Shown: positions 37,291 to 51,700, numbered from the stretch's first letter. The stretch is DNA of 64,000 nt from Pegea sp. RAD2-039 (GCA_034620365.1 JAQGEQ010000043.1:1302001-1366000); one strand, 5' to 3'. Numbers and translations are program-made. Notes: a model not told the origin generated them from the sequence alone.

Positions 37291-40200
37291 GTGAAGGTGT
37301 TCACAGAAACCACGAGTATTTTTGGTACTCTAATGTATAAACGAGATTTAATAAACTTACATTGAGCTGTGAGCAGAAAACGTTTAATTGATGTACAGAT
37401 AGAGTTAAACATTTGTTAAGTTCATGATAGGACAAACATGGCGTGATGACGTATAAAAGGGAAATGACAAATCGTTTGAAGAAAGTAAGATCATATTAAA
37501 CAATTTTTAAAATATATTCCAAATTTTTGCATACACATTACAGAAAATCTTTAAGTTTCTTGTTTTTCAGGAAGCACAAGTTATAATAATTGCTTTTTGA
37601 GCATTTACTTATTTTTAAACAAGATCAACTATTTTAAGAGATAATTTCAGTTTTTGTTGTCAAAGATATTAAGAAAAATCAGTGCCATCTAAGTTGTTTC
37701 ATAGAGTAATAAAACTTAAATTACAAATGCTGAACATTCGAAACTCATTCAAAACACCTCATTTCGAGATGTATTTTTCGGATCAATAACTTTTAACCCA
37801 ATATTATATGACCATGAATAAAATTGGTACTGATATTGATGTAAGAAATTTATTGTGATTAATTGTAAACTTGGCTTGTATAAAATAAACTCGAAGTTTT
37901 CAACTGAAATATCTTGCATTGATTTTATCTTTACTAAGAATTCACAGTTAAAGAAGTTGTAGCAATTTTGATCTCTAATGATCAAAGGTCGTAATTTGAA
38001 TTAGACTGTAATAGAAATACCTCAAACCAATGTAACTGTTCAGTAAACGAACTTTTAGTAAAGTTTATTGCTTAATAAGCTAAAATTGTAAAAAAAAATG
38101 CTGCACAAGATAGCAATCTAAAATTGTTTTCTCTTAAATTAAGTTGCTTGGCTTAAAATTTAGTCAAAAAAATTTCCCCGTACATAATTTGATTATAAGT
38201 CTTTTGAATATATTATACCACTTTGTTCGGTTCTTGATCTAAAAAGTACTGTTGAACGAAATAAGAAGATGCCAAAAACAGAAACACCAATAACTTATAC
38301 AAATTATATTTACTTAATGATTGTTAACCTTTCTCTAAATTTAGCTAGAATTGTAGTCCTACCAATTTCGGACCCTAAATTATCACTAAATTGGATAAAT
38401 CTGATTACTATGATCTTTTAATTTACTTTAAGAACGCAGATTTGCATTAGATTATTTCTTTGTAACTTGTCCAAAAACATATTTATTGAATGAAATATAA
38501 ATCAATTTTCTTAATTAAAAGAGCAATCAGATTATATTGAATTCTTGATTTAATTAAACTGCGTTGTAAAAAGCATTGAACTTTTTATAATATGATAAAA
38601 TATCAGTAATGAAGTTATTTAAAAATTACGAAAGTATATTTGCTGCTGGTCGTTAGCTCCGGAAAGCAAAGAATAACTTTATCATTAAAATAAAGATTCA
38701 CTTAATTTTTCAAATACACATTTTTCAACATAATTACATAATAAATCTTTTGAGATCTTTTAGTGAAGAAATTATCACGATTAAAAATCAGTTGATAAAT
38801 AAACTTTTAATAAAACAAATTTGCAATGTTTACTGATATTAAAAATTGATGTATATATAAGTAAAGTAGAAAAATTAATTTAGAAACTTAAAATCTCGGT
38901 GTCACTTAAGTTTTATCATACATCTATATTTTACTTTTAGTAGTTATGTAATTTCCTATTTTATAATTTCGCGTATATTCAAAGTCAATGGGTAACAACT
39001 GTGTATCAACAATTGCATTAAAAGTGAAGTATTTCTATCACCTTCTATAAATCAATGTATTTCAAGTAAGTTTTTGAATGTATTTATCATACTTAAAGCT
39101 ATTACAAATTGATTTGATTTTGAATAGTTTTATAAGATACTTTTTACGTAATTGTTTCAAATAAAAGTCATTTATTACATATATGAAAGTTTTATTGAGT
39201 TAAAAGAAGAACAAAATATTCTCTTCATTATTATTTGAATTTCTATTTTTTTGTTGTACAAAATGTTTTAATTAACTTATTTCAGCTATACTAACTATTG
39301 CATAATGTTATACTGCAGCTAAATTATTTAAAAATTGTGTTTTTACATATAAATATTGTAAAATGATTTTAATGTGCAAAAGCATAAAGCTATTTGTCAT
39401 ATAAACAAAAGTATATTTCCACTGATATGACTACTTTTAAAAGCTTATTGTTAAAATTTGCAAAATCAGATTAGCTGAGTTCTTGTAAAAACAACTGTAT
39501 CTATTTTTAAAATCTTGAAAAGTTAAGTGACGTGAATAATGACTTTACTAAACAAATAACGTATCAGATTTCCAGATTTGAGATATATTACTGGGTATAT
39601 AATACTTGCAAAAACGGTATAGCATATCACAGGCAATTTTTAGTATGGCTGATTAGGTTTGTCAATTTTCTAAAGCTTTGTTTTGAAATTACATCTTTGT
39701 TGGAGACGTCTAGGTAACAATCGAATTATTAAAAATGGATTTTCGATCAACTGAAATTTTTTCAGTTGTACATTTTTATCTCAAAGAACTAAGTGTAAAA
39801 ATGGTTTTACTTTGAAAAACAGTTTATGCTTGTTGTTGTCGTGTATAGTAAAATGATCTTAAAATAGTTTTTAATACAATTATAAAAATTTGTTCAACTT
39901 TATGTTTAGCTGATAAAATTGATAATGTTTAATTATACAAAGTATGACATTTAATTAATAAACCTTATTTGTTTAAAAATACTTTTAATGTACAAACCCC
40001 AAATTTTATCAACAATAAAATTCAAAAATATTATAATATATCATCATCCTTTATCTAAAATTAATCATAAAAAATTATTTTCAGAATTTGAAAAATTTCT
40101 TTGAATAACTTATTTCTTACCACTAAAGTCTTTGGAACTTTAATTATTTAAATCATTATGTCTATTTCATTTTAAACACTCAAGTTTCTGTTCGGTGAAT

Positions 40201-41613
40201 TCTTTCAAAGTTTGCATCTTAACTTTACTAGAAGTAAACTGAATAAAATCAATTGTATTAATGTATAAAATTGTCATTAGCAAGTTTTATCATTATAACT
40301 ATCAAGCATATATTCACATCAATCAATCAAATAAAACAAATATATTAATTGTAATCAGAACATCTGCAAATTATGAATGATAACTTAGAAAATTTGATTA
40401 AAAATGTTATTTCTGTTTCTAAGATTAAAAAACCTTTTATATTATTAATTATTAATTTTTTAATACATCCGGTTAGCTATGAATAGTTTTGTTCAGCCTT
40501 AAAAGTATTTATATAAGGAAAGTAAAGTTATCGTGAATAAAAAAAAATCACTTAGTTATCAATCAATCGGAAGCTGTCATAAACTATTTCAAAAATTGAA
40601 ACCACTTGATTTTTGTAGAACTTTCTTATAAGCTTTCACTGACAAACAAAAATGTGAACTTTGTAGTTCACATTTCATCATTTTTATTTTTTAATAATCA
40701 TAGTTAGTTCCTAGACATCTTATTTGAATCTGAATTCAGAATTACTATTTATTGCTTAATTTACAAATTTTTCTAATTAAATGTTCAAGTATTTGTTATC
40801 CTATATAAAAAACAAAATATTAGATCGAACCAGCTTAAGAGATATGGTCCTCTGTTACTTCATACTTCTTGACATTCAATAACGTTTTTCTAGATAAATT
40901 TTATTCTTCTAAATTTGATGTAGTCTGCATTATAAGTCTAATTGTAAAACATAAATTACAAAAAAGAAAGTTAAATTTGTCATTCTCTAGAAAGAGTGTT
41001 TAATGTTGTGTTAAGCTGTTGTTAACCCTGTTGTAAATAATTATAATGTTTTTCTTATAACGTAGAATATCACACAACAATTTCGAGTAAAAATATTTTT
41101 TCTAAACTGAGCTTTATCCGTTACTAAGAGTTTATGAGAACTTTCAAAACTCGCAGACATTAACAAGAAAAACATTTTTAAGTTGTCGGGAGTATAATAT
41201 TTTCTAATCGAAGTAGAGAACAACTCACATTTAGTATTGTCTGCTGTTGTGAAGAAAGATGTTAAAACTTTTGTAAATTTACTTAAAGGAGCGCTGCTTT
41301 AATTACGAATGAGTAGTAATTACATTACTTATGAATTTCTTAAAGTTTTTATTTGATGACAATAAGATACTTAAAATAATTAAGATTGATTAATAAACGC
41401 GTCAAGACATTAAAGTTGACACAAATTGTCTGCTTACGTCAATAATTGATTTGTTTTCTAAATAAATGATTTGTATTCAATAGCTGTGCAATATATCACG
41501 TGACAATGCTTAAATAACTTTATGAGCTTTTAAATAATTGTGATTTGTTGAAATCATTTGATTTGGTTTGTTGCTGAACGTATTATTGAAATTCACTATT
41601 TTTTAAGATAACA
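37291..41613. other. AT-rich intergenic DNA between NFI and VPS13
   Basis: No coding exon, RNA gene or recognisable repeat was found in these 4.3 kb. Open frames of 60-80 codons occur on both strands but have no biased composition and no family resemblance. Confidence 0.6.
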
Positions 41614-41700
41614 ATGAGGTTACTTGCTGTGGTGGCTTTGATTGTTTTAGCCAACGTTGTAGTTTGCAAATGTATCTCATGGAGACGTGAAATAAGCTAA
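41614..41700 (+). CDS. Signal-peptide-like mini-ORF (28 codons)
   Basis: The ATG opens a frame reading MRLLAVVALIVLANVVVCK and then CISWRREIS before a stop. This is a textbook signal-peptide shape ending near a cysteine pair. The base composition (GTG, GCC, GTT codons) is GC-richer than neighbouring DNA. Immediately downstream a second open stretch on the same strand, in another frame, contains a CESVC motif. An AATAAA occurs at 41948-41953. It may be the first exon of a small secreted-peptide gene, or a remnant of one. I do not recognise a family and could not find a clean intron. Confidence 0.25.
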   Translation: MRLLAVVALIVLANVVVCKCISWRREIS

Positions 41701-42439
41701 AGACATCTAGTTACTCTGACAAATTGAAAACACTTAAAAAAGCAAGTTGTGAATCAGTCTGCACAAGAATTAAGCTGTTGTTAATAGTTAAAACTTATTT
41801 AGATTATCTTTAAATATTCAATCATAGAATTCAGAGTGAGAATTTAGAGTATCAAGTCCATACTCTAAATGTGCTGCAAGAATTCTAGGAACAAATTTGT
41901 GTAGCTTGTATGCATCCGTATTTTAAAAAAAGGTAACTTTTACTACGAATAAAAATTCCACATTAGTTCTTGTCGTTAAATAAACTGTACTATAAAGATA
42001 ATTTATGATATTTTGATAAGTTTTCTACACAAACCTACAATAAAATCTACTAAACAGATATAAGTTGTTTACAATTGTTTCTTGAGCACCTTCTACAACC
42101 GCTCAAACTTGTCGGAAATATGAAATAGCCTTTTCGTAAATTTAAGCTGATCGACTAATTAGTTTTTGAATAAAGGTGCTGAATCAACAAAAATCGGTTT
42201 ATTTTGAAATGCTGAAATATATACAATATTGAAAGCAGCTTTAGGGGCACTTTGAGTCTTTTTTGTGTATAATCAAACTGATAATAACAGTTGCCTGCTT
42301 CGGCCAAGAACGGTTGTGCTGATTGTGCTCAAGATGTATTGTTAAAAACAAAGTAAAACACATTGAGATAAAAAAAATAAATTAACCAAGCAAGACACAG
42401 TGAAATTTAAAATAAAACTTTCTAGTGTTTCTTTCTTTT

Positions 42440-43215
42440 CTTTAAAGTTGGGTCTTCTTCTCTCTCTCTTTCAATTGTTTGCAAAGTAGAGAGCGCTATT
42501 CAAAGCGATCCACTGCGATATCCTCCCAATTGCTGATATTGATGTTGATCGATTTTATATCACGCTTGCAAGTATCTTAAAAACGGAGACAGAAACGGCC
42601 GATGTTGAGTTTGCCTTGCGATAGCTCTCCAAGAAAAATGTTATTAAAATCCGTACGTCTTCCATTCTACGGACATGTCCGAGCCAGCGAAGCTTTTGCT
42701 GTGCATTGTGCTAATCAGACTGATACGACCAGCTTCTTCAATAATAATTTTGATTTTTAAATCTACTTAGAAGAACTTAAAAGGACAAGCTAAAACATTG
42801 TTTGATATAAATCAAGAAACAACTTCTATCCACCCCCTATTTACTTGTTTAAGATAAGTTTCCAAGAATATCAGAATTGGTTAATAATGTCGATTAACTG
42901 AGAATTTGGTATGAAGAAATGAACTCATTTTATGCAAATAATTGAGGCGGTGAGTCCATTAGCTTGAAGGTTAATTCACCGACAGGTAGTACCGTTTTTC
43001 AGTATCTAGCTTGAGTTTTCTAGTTGAAACAATAACTCAGTAGACCCAAAGAAAATTAAAAAGTAAATGAGTTAGTATCAAAAAGCTTAGTATTATCGGC
43101 AAAAAGTATTATCTTTCCAGAGTCATTTAGTGATGAAGAACAGTCTGCAATTTCATTGATATAAGTATTCAAAAAAGGAGGGCTAATAATGCTCTTGTTT
43201 AAGATAAGTTTTTGA
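42440..43215 (-). mobile_element. Decayed LINE (non-LTR retrotransposon) remnant
   Basis: Two pieces of a reverse transcriptase are readable on the minus strand in the correct 5'-to-3' order. The complement of about 43195-43080 reads ISPPFLNTYINEIADC then ILFADNTKLF, matching the palm motif usually written FADD in these polymerases. The complement of about 42710-42480 reads KLRWLGHVRRMEDVR and then, after frame changes, DTCKRDIKSININ and SWEDIAVDRF, the C-terminal block common in Jockey/CR1-like LINEs. The spacing between the two is much shorter than in an intact element, so a deletion is likely. The second Asp of the FADD box is Asn, and stops and frame changes are frequent. It is dead and probably old. 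The clade is uncertain. Confidence 0.75.
42844..43211. repeat. Direct repeat pair inside the LINE remnant
   Basis: The 18-mer CTTGTTTAAGATAAGTTT occurs at 42844-42861 and again at 43194-43211. The match continues imperfectly for about 20 more bases (AGAATATCAGAA against AACATATCGGAA). The copies bracket the palm-motif fragment, so a local duplication during decay of the element is the simplest explanation. Confidence 0.65.
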
Positions 43216-44734
43216 ACATATCGGAAGTTCTTACATATTTCATTAAAAATTCTTGAATATACAAAAGCTAAGACATAAAATTAAAAAAATAAATAAATGA
43301 CAAACTAAGAAATCGATTTACTCATAATGGTTAGTATATAAGTTATTGAAAATAAGAAACATATATAAAAAAAAAATATATATATGCAAAAAATTATGAA
43401 AAAAAGCATATTACATTCAAAGTTTAAATCATGTTTAGATTAGTGGTTTTTTGAAATCATTTGCAGTGTGATAAACTATATTTTTACCGTTTACTGTACA
43501 TAGTTGACCAATTAAAAAAATTTAATTACGATTTTCCCGTAAAAATTTAGCTTTAACATTTGATTTTGATCTTCCAGCGCAAAATGTCAGAAATAAAATA
43601 AGCATACTTATTAACTAAATGATTAAATAATACTACCATAATTACTAAAAACTCTATCTTACAAACTTATAAAAATTAATCAAATTATGAAATCACTTAG
43701 AAATACTAAGTAACTAAAAACAAAAATTCTTATCGATAAAATAAAATCGGAAAATGCATGCTTAATTTATAATGTAAATCTTTCAGTTTTACAAGTATAA
43801 TTTAAAATAATTTCGTCTTAAGACGTCTAAAATACATAATATATAAAAATGGTACAGGCCACAAAAGTAAAAAGTCACATGTTTGAAAAACAAATAAAAA
43901 TTAAATATAAGTTTGTATCATGCTTACAGTCGTAAATTTGTACACAATTTTGACTTAAGAAGACTTATTTGAATTTTTATTGACTTGTGAAAACAATAAA
44001 GTTGAATAAAGAATTATTGCAATTTATTTATAGTATTGAAATAATAATTTAACTAAATTGCACGTTTTTATACTTTTTTGAAAAAATAAGGGTATGACTA
44101 ATAAAAACCTCGTGTAATTATACATATTAACTTTTTCTATGATAGCTTAAACTATTGATGTTTAATTATTCGTTTTTTAAGAAAATAACTAAAAGAAGCT
44201 ACATTGAAACTTAATTAATACTAAAAGTTCTTATATGTTTATAGGTTTAAAAAATTTTCACGTTTTTAATTTTTTCACAACAATTGATTTTAGTAAAATT
44301 AGTTATTCTTTTATTTTACTAAAACGTTCTAAATTTACTTAAACTTTAATTTCTTACAGTTGGCTCTCAAAAAGTTTTCAAATTACAAATAAGTCTTTTT
44401 TATATCAAACTTAATCAAAAATAAATTATTTTTGAAGTATATATATTGTAGTATGCTTTTAGCTATTATAAATAAATATCATTATATTAATATTTAAAAT
44501 GACTGCTTCATGTCCTTAATTATAACAATGTTAGTGGATCTTATATCTAAATAAGAATAAGATTTATCTTATTTTATAAATTTTTAATAGTTATACCACT
44601 ATAATTATAATTAAAACAGCTTATCAATTATTTATAGCTATTCAAAATGTATTTTCGTATAAATATTATTTATATTGTATTTTATTCATTATTTCTTATT
44701 TTTTTCAAAATAGTATTTTAAAGTTGAAACTATA
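43216..44734. other. AT-rich DNA upstream of VPS13
   Basis: Very AT-rich sequence with a short (TA)n run at 43376-43385 and several poly-A runs. It must hold the VPS13 promoter and 5' UTR, but I cannot place a TATA box or start site with confidence because TATA-like strings are everywhere. No other gene is visible. Confidence 0.5.
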
Positions 44735-45750
44735 ATGTTTGAGTCTGTTATAGTTGATTTATTGAACAAGCATCTTGGTGAATATATTGAAAATCTTGAT
44801 GCTTCTCAACTTAAACTTGGAATTTGGGGAGGTAATTTTTTCAGGTTCTTTTAAATAATCATATTTCTATTGGAACATCATCAGTTAATGTAAAATAACT
44901 GTTAATAGATTGAGCTAATTTGAAAGAAAGGATTTTTTCATATTTTGTTTTTTTATTGAAAGCTTAATTATGTTTACGATAATTTCATGAGTAATCTCTA
45001 AATTATAAAAATATAAATAAACAGTAAAACCCTGTTTCTTAAGATCTGAAATGATCTGTTAGTGATTTTTATTTTAGAATAAGACTTTAATTTTATTCTA
45101 TCTATTCTTAAGTATATATGCTGAAAAGTAAAATTGTATGCATTTGTTTTAAAGGGAATGCTGTTTTAGAAAACTTGAAGATAAAAAAAGAAGCCTTAGT
45201 AAGATTAGCAATCACTTATAGATTATTTATTTATTTATGAGTTGATCAGTTTAATTTTTTTATAATTGAATTTCAGAAAAGCTTCAATTTGCCAATTCAA
45301 GTGAAGTTTGGTTATATAGGTATAATTCAATTTTCTTTTATAGATGGTTTTCAATTAGTATTGTAATCATCTATAAACACTTTAATTTTCCTACTTCAAT
45401 AACTTGTTTATATGTACTGCTACATAATAAATCATTTGCAAAATTTTGCTAAATAAAATAGTTTTAAAACTTTTATTTTTGTCAGGTAAATTAGTTTTTA
45501 AAATTCCTTGGAAGAATTTATATGAAGAACCAGTAGAGTTATTAATCAAAGATGTATTTGTTTTGGCTCTTCCAAATACAAGTAAGCACTTTTATATAAT
45601 TTGCAAAAATGGGTTTCTATATGTAAATTGTATTTCAATATTTTATTTTAGGTTTTAAATATGATGCTGAACAAGATGCTACAAACCTAAGAAATCACAA
45701 GCAAGCTTTGATCAACTCAATTGAAGAAGAAAAGTTAAAAACAGACCAAA
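44735..45750 (+). other. VPS13: VPS13 chorein N-terminal domain (exons 1-5)
   Basis: Exons 44735-44831, 45155-45198, 45277-45319, 45486-45581, 45652-45750. Translation: [95 protein letters not shown]. It aligns with human VPS13A MVFESVVVDVLNRFLG, LGIWKGAVALKNLQIKENAL and LIIPWKNLYTQPVEAVL. In this family the N-terminal end caps the lipid-transfer groove and faces the donor membrane, usually ER. The ATG at 44735 matches the family start. Confidence 0.95.
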
Positions 45751-48700
45751 GTATATAGTTTTAATTTCTAAGCTTTATTTCTGAATTAATAACGAATTAT
45801 ATGAATTATATAACGTATATTATATGAGTACTCAAAAAGTAAAAGTAATAATTGAGTTTATGAATAATGTTATATATGGCAACAAAACGTAATATGTGAA
45901 TAATAAAAACAAGAGATGTACTCCTACAGTACCATAAATGTCCTAAAAATAATCTTTATTTGTGTTTTAAAACGTATTAGTTTATCAAATATTTATCTGC
46001 TTGGTTTGTTATTTCAAGGTGATAAAAGTGATAAACCAGATGGATTTGTTGAAAAATTGAAGCTACATATTATACGAAATGTTGAAATAAAAGTTGAAAA
46101 TATTCATATTAGATATGAAGACAAAGTTAGTACAACTGATTATAGTAATATAAAAGTCGTAGAAGAAGTATCTTAAAGTATCAAAATTAGTTTCTAAATG
46201 TAAACTTTTTTACGATGGAAATAATTTTGAATTTAGTGTAACACTTTATTTCTTAATTAAAAAATATTAACTTGCTAATTATTTGAAGACAACATTCAAA
46301 AATCAAACTGTATGCTGCGGAATATTCCTACAAGGAATGAAGTTTGAGGTAAACACATTTTGTTTCTTTGATAAAAATAATTGTTTGTGATGACATCAAT
46401 TTAAATCATTTTTTAGACAACAGATGAAAATTGGATTCCCAAAATTCTCGTTGACAACTCAGCAAGTCCATTAATTTATAAGATTTCACAATTGCAACGT
46501 TTCACCATTTATTGGAATCCTAACTCTAAACACTTTTTATCAGGTTAGTTTTGTCAAGAATGGTCGAATCAGTTTTCTTTGTATAAAATTAAAAGTAAAG
46601 AATTCATTGAATCTTTTATAAATATCTTCAATTATTCACCTCTTTCTAAGAACCTAATTAATTATTAACTTAAAAGATTTTTGTTTGCGCAAATACCAAC
46701 AATCTAATTAACAACAATTTTAAAAATCTTTAGTTTTTATGATTAAATGTGTTTTTTCAACAGTATTAGCTGAAGACTTGATTACAAGAGAGTTTCAAAA
46801 ACTTGTTGTAGAACTATCTACAGATCGGAACCCTGCTTACAATTACAGTAATTTAACTTTTTGTTAATATCAAAAGCATTAAATTGATAATTTTTTCAGT
46901 TGTCAAACCCATAACTCTACAAGTAAAACTGCGAGTCAACAAAGAAATTGACTTAGAATCAAATGAACCCAGAATATTAATAAAAGCAGATGTCAACGAA
47001 ATTGGGGTCCAATTGACTCGTAAACAATTTCATCAAATCAGTCTTATCACTGAGGAATTTGAAAAAATGTTTTTAAATATTCCATTCCGTAAATACCGAC
47101 CGCTTGTCACAGTGAAACGAAATCCTAATGCTTGGTCAGTTACTTTGTAATTGATTTATCATTTACTTATAAAACAGTTGAAGTTTAAAATATCTGATAG
47201 TAATTCTTCAATTTTAACAGGTGGATTTATTCTTACAAAAGTGTTCTTTGCTGGGATGAGATGATAAATTTTAAGCAATGGACTTGGGCATATATAAAGA
47301 ATCACAGAAAAACGTTTAAACTTTATAAAACTAGATATAAGGAAAAATTATTGAACAAAACTATAAATGAGGTGAAAGTAGTTTTGAAATAACTCCTAAC
47401 ATATTTCTTTTTCCTTCGCAATCCTCCTATTTTTCGACACTACTCATCAATTCGTTATTTTCTAAATAAATGAAACTAACAAACTGTTGCATATGCTTAA
47501 TATGAGCTTCACCAAAAAATCTGAATTTTTAGAAGACAGAAGAAGATTTATTGAAGCTTGAAGACCAGCTGGATGTTTTCAATGTTATTCTAGCAAGACA
47601 TTGTGCAGAAACTGAAGTAATTTATTGATCATTTATTTTCAATCATGAAAGTTATATGCAATTTTCAATCTTACAAAAATGATTTATGGCATTTATATAA
47701 GAACCAAAACTTGTTTGTTGGATTTGTAAAAGAAGTAACTTTTCAGGTTTCACAAGTTACCCGCCAAATTGCCAAGAAAAATCATGCTAGTAACAAAAGC
47801 TCGTGGCTAGGTGGATGGTTTAAAAGCTGGTATACTAAAGAAGAATCATCAAGCCCAGTTGATCAAGCTCCAGGTTTAGATGTTTTCAGTTTCAATAAAT
47901 TATATTAATTGGTTTAAAATAAATTGTAGAGCAATTAGCTGCTGAAGAAAAACGGAAATTTTATCAAATAATTGGATACACAGAAGGAGAGAAATCGTTT
48001 GATGATAACAGCTTACCTGTTACTTACATTTCTCAAATTTGTGATTTAAATATACAAAAGGTTACTTTTGATGTTTTCCCAACAATTATTTAACCAATTT
48101 CATTTTATTTTCATTTAGATAACTTTAGAGTTATGTAACGAAGAAATATACGAGAAGAGCTTTTTATTCGGAATGCTTGGTGATGTTTTTTCGCAAATAT
48201 CATTTCGACCTTCTGCAAAATCCTATAAGTAAAAATCTGATTATATATCTTAAAGTGTTATGAGGCATACATTAAAGTTTAATTGTTCAAATCTTCTAAC
48301 CACAGTGCTGTAATTAATATCGATAAATTAACCTTATGAACTTCATCTCTTGGACTTTATGTGATTAATATCTCAATAAAACCAAATATTTTTTACAAAT
48401 GTTTTATGTCTTTAGTAATCACGTGATTAAAATTTTTTATTAGTTAGTAAATTATAAGTTACTTCCTGGCTATAAACTTCAATTTGTTATCATATATTTG
48501 ATACTTCTTAATCTAGTAAAGATCTTTTTAAATTTATGCATCAATTAAGTCTTGTGAATCAACTTACACCATTTTGACAACACAAATTTGTGGTACAGAA
48601 TCAATTTTCAAGTATCTTCGATGCTAGTAGAAGGTTACAAGCGTGGTAATCGACCAACTGTAATATTTCAACGAAGGTTTGAATTAACTAATTTTTCTTA

Positions 48701-51700
48701 TTTATTTAATTACACAACAAATCGGTTTAAAATGAATTTTTATACTTTTTTTTTACTTATTTTTATAAAATTAGAAAGCATTTCTAGAGAACGTTATCTA
48801 CGTAGGTTGAACTTGTGACTTTAAATAACTTCCTGTGATATAATTCTATCAAATTGTTTTATAAGTTAGTCACAATGCTTAACAATTTCTCGTTTAACTA
48901 AATAAATATGATTTGAAGAAATTTAAATAATTAAGTTTTAACAGTAATGAAGACGATGCCAATAAGGAAATGTTTTATTTGGAGTTTGAAGAAAATTCTC
49001 CATTAGACTCTTATGATCGAAACCTGATTATAAAGTCTTGTTCAGCAATTATCTATTATGATTCTGTTAGTTAACTACAAACAACTTTACAAAGAAAATC
49101 GTTTGAAACGTTTTATTGTTGTAGATTACTGTGAATTTAGTTGAGAAGTTTTTTCAGTCGCCTCTCCACCATTTGCATGAGTTTGTTTTTTTCTTGACAT
49201 TTTCTCATTAAGTCAAACAATTAATTATTTATATCAACATTAACAAGCTTGCCTTTAGTTTAAAGACTGCTGCTTATGTGGGATTAAAAGAACAAACTGA
49301 ATTCAGTATTATGAGTACTTTAGATGAGCACAAAACCATTAACGTGGATATTCAAATGCCTTCCAGTTACATCATTTTGCCACGTGGAGGGCATTACACT
49401 GGGTATGTTACATTAAATCAAATACGGGTTTTAAAATCCAAACTATATTTTCTGCGATGCAACAACAATGATATTTTTGTAAAAATTATTAGATTATTTT
49501 TACAGATTTTTAAGTTTGAGTAAAGATAAGATAAATGACACAATTTTCCAAGCTGTACATAATCACATTTAATCACATTTTTATGCAACCCAAAATTTAT
49601 TTCCAAAACTGAAATCAGAAAGATCTGACAGTTTGTAACATGTGACTAGCGTTGTTTTGATAAAGTGTTTGATAATTCACAGACAGGAGCAACTTGTAGT
49701 TATTGATCTGGGAGAACTTATCATGAAAATAAGCAAAGAAGATAAAAGTGAATTTCGAGTAAATATTTTTCAGTTTTCTTTTTCATTATCATTTATTAAA
49801 TACATGAAAAAATAACAAAATTGATGAATTTCAAATTGAAGTCAAATGAAATCCGTGTATTTATCACATTAATCAAGTTTCCACTAAAAGAATTTGTTTT
49901 TAGAAATCAAGTTTACGAATCGGGAAAGAGTTGACAAGTCTGGTAACTTTTACTATTATTTATATTTTCTGAAAAAAATGTTATTTTTCATCTTTTTACA
50001 AAACCTTTTATACTGCAACAAACTAATAGAATGAATAATTTTGAAACAAAACTTTACAGGATGAAGATTCAACTCTAAGTAGTGAATTAGTTACACAAGT
50101 ATATGACAGTTATGACATTTCCATAAAAAAAATCCAAGTTTTATTCGCAAATTCAGGTATCTGAGTTAGCATTTAAGTGAATATTTAATTGATGAATGGT
50201 TTACAGGAGATGCTTGGATCTCAGCAAGAAAACAAAAAACTTCACCTTTACATTTCATTAAGCCAATAAACATCAACTTTACTCTACAAATTTGTCGTAT
50301 TGATAATCATGCCGATCTCCCCAAGTAATCGAGTTAATCTTAGCAGTTTATTAATTTTTATTCCTCATAACAACGTTTCAATTTCTATTTAAAGTCTTGT
50401 TATTAAACTTAAATTTAATTTATTTCAAAAGGTTGAAAGTAATTGGAGTCTTAGAGTCATTTGTTTTAGAAAGTTCAGATACAGTTTTTAAAAACGTTGT
50501 CTCACTTTTACATGGAACTGTTTCAGCAAAACTACCAACCGATCTTGAAAAAAAGGTTTTGATGATTTGAATTATTCAGTTGAGAAAAACATCTTCTTAT
50601 TACAGCTTCAAAAACCTGAAAAAACGATTCAATGGAAAGATCGTTTGACTCAAACTAACATCGCCAGTCATAGAGAGTCTAAAACTATACTCGAAGCCAC
50701 TGTTGTGTATGTCACTGCATCATTATTGCCGAATCTTAATCACGTTTTTCTTACTTTTGTAATCACAGGAAAGAACACTACAAAAAATCTTTAGAATATC
50801 AAAAACCTCTCTTGAAATCTTCGGAACAACAAGCAGAAAAACAAATGATAAAGTTACAGATTGACTTCATCATTCAAAAGGTTTTCAATTTGTTAATCTT
50901 CATCATTTATCACACAATCTTCTGTTCAGGTCCACATTAAACTTCAAGAGGTACGACACTCTGCAAAGCCATCTTCACCTGCAAGCAAAAAATCATCTGT
51001 TGATGTAGTCAGCTTCTTACTGAAAGGAGCAAAGTTTGTGACTTACTTGAAAACTTGGGAAAATATCTTAGAAACTTCAATTGCTTCATGTTCGATTAAA
51101 AACTTGAAAGTAAGAATCGATTTCAGCAAATTGCTGAACAATTCCTAGCGAATAGAGAAAGTAATTCAAGAAAATTGTTTTATTGAAGACTCACAACAGT
51201 CAAGGACTCCCTGTTGAATTGTTCCGTAGTCACAGCTCTGAAGATGACAGTTTGCTCTTTATTAGAATGGTCAGCGTGGAGCGAGGCTCACCTAATTTTC
51301 ACAAAGTCTACAATAGAACCAAACAGAATATCTCTGTCAAGTTCGATTTTTTTATATTGAGAGAATCTCTCTAAAATCTTTTTTTAGAATCGGCAAGATT
51401 CACATATGCGCACATGTACAAGCGATTATGCAAGTGTACGAACTGCTTAATAAAATCAATTTTTCGCTCCCTCTGCCGGCCCCAGCTCATTCAACAACAA
51501 GTGAAACTAAATCAAGAACATGTAAGCTAATAAAATCTCACTGATCAATTTGCGACATATCAACAACTTCTTCTACATCAGCGAGATTAGCTTCATCTAT
51601 TGTGTCTGCATTACCCGTGTCAACTGATAAACAAAAACGTGACTCTAAAATAATCGATTTGTTGTTTGAGTCGAGTCTTGATACAGTCTCACTGTCTATT

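Noticed and set aside
36586-44734. NFI and VPS13 as a polycistronic unit
   Set aside because: They are 8 kb apart, NFI has its own polyadenylation signals, and the functions are unrelated.
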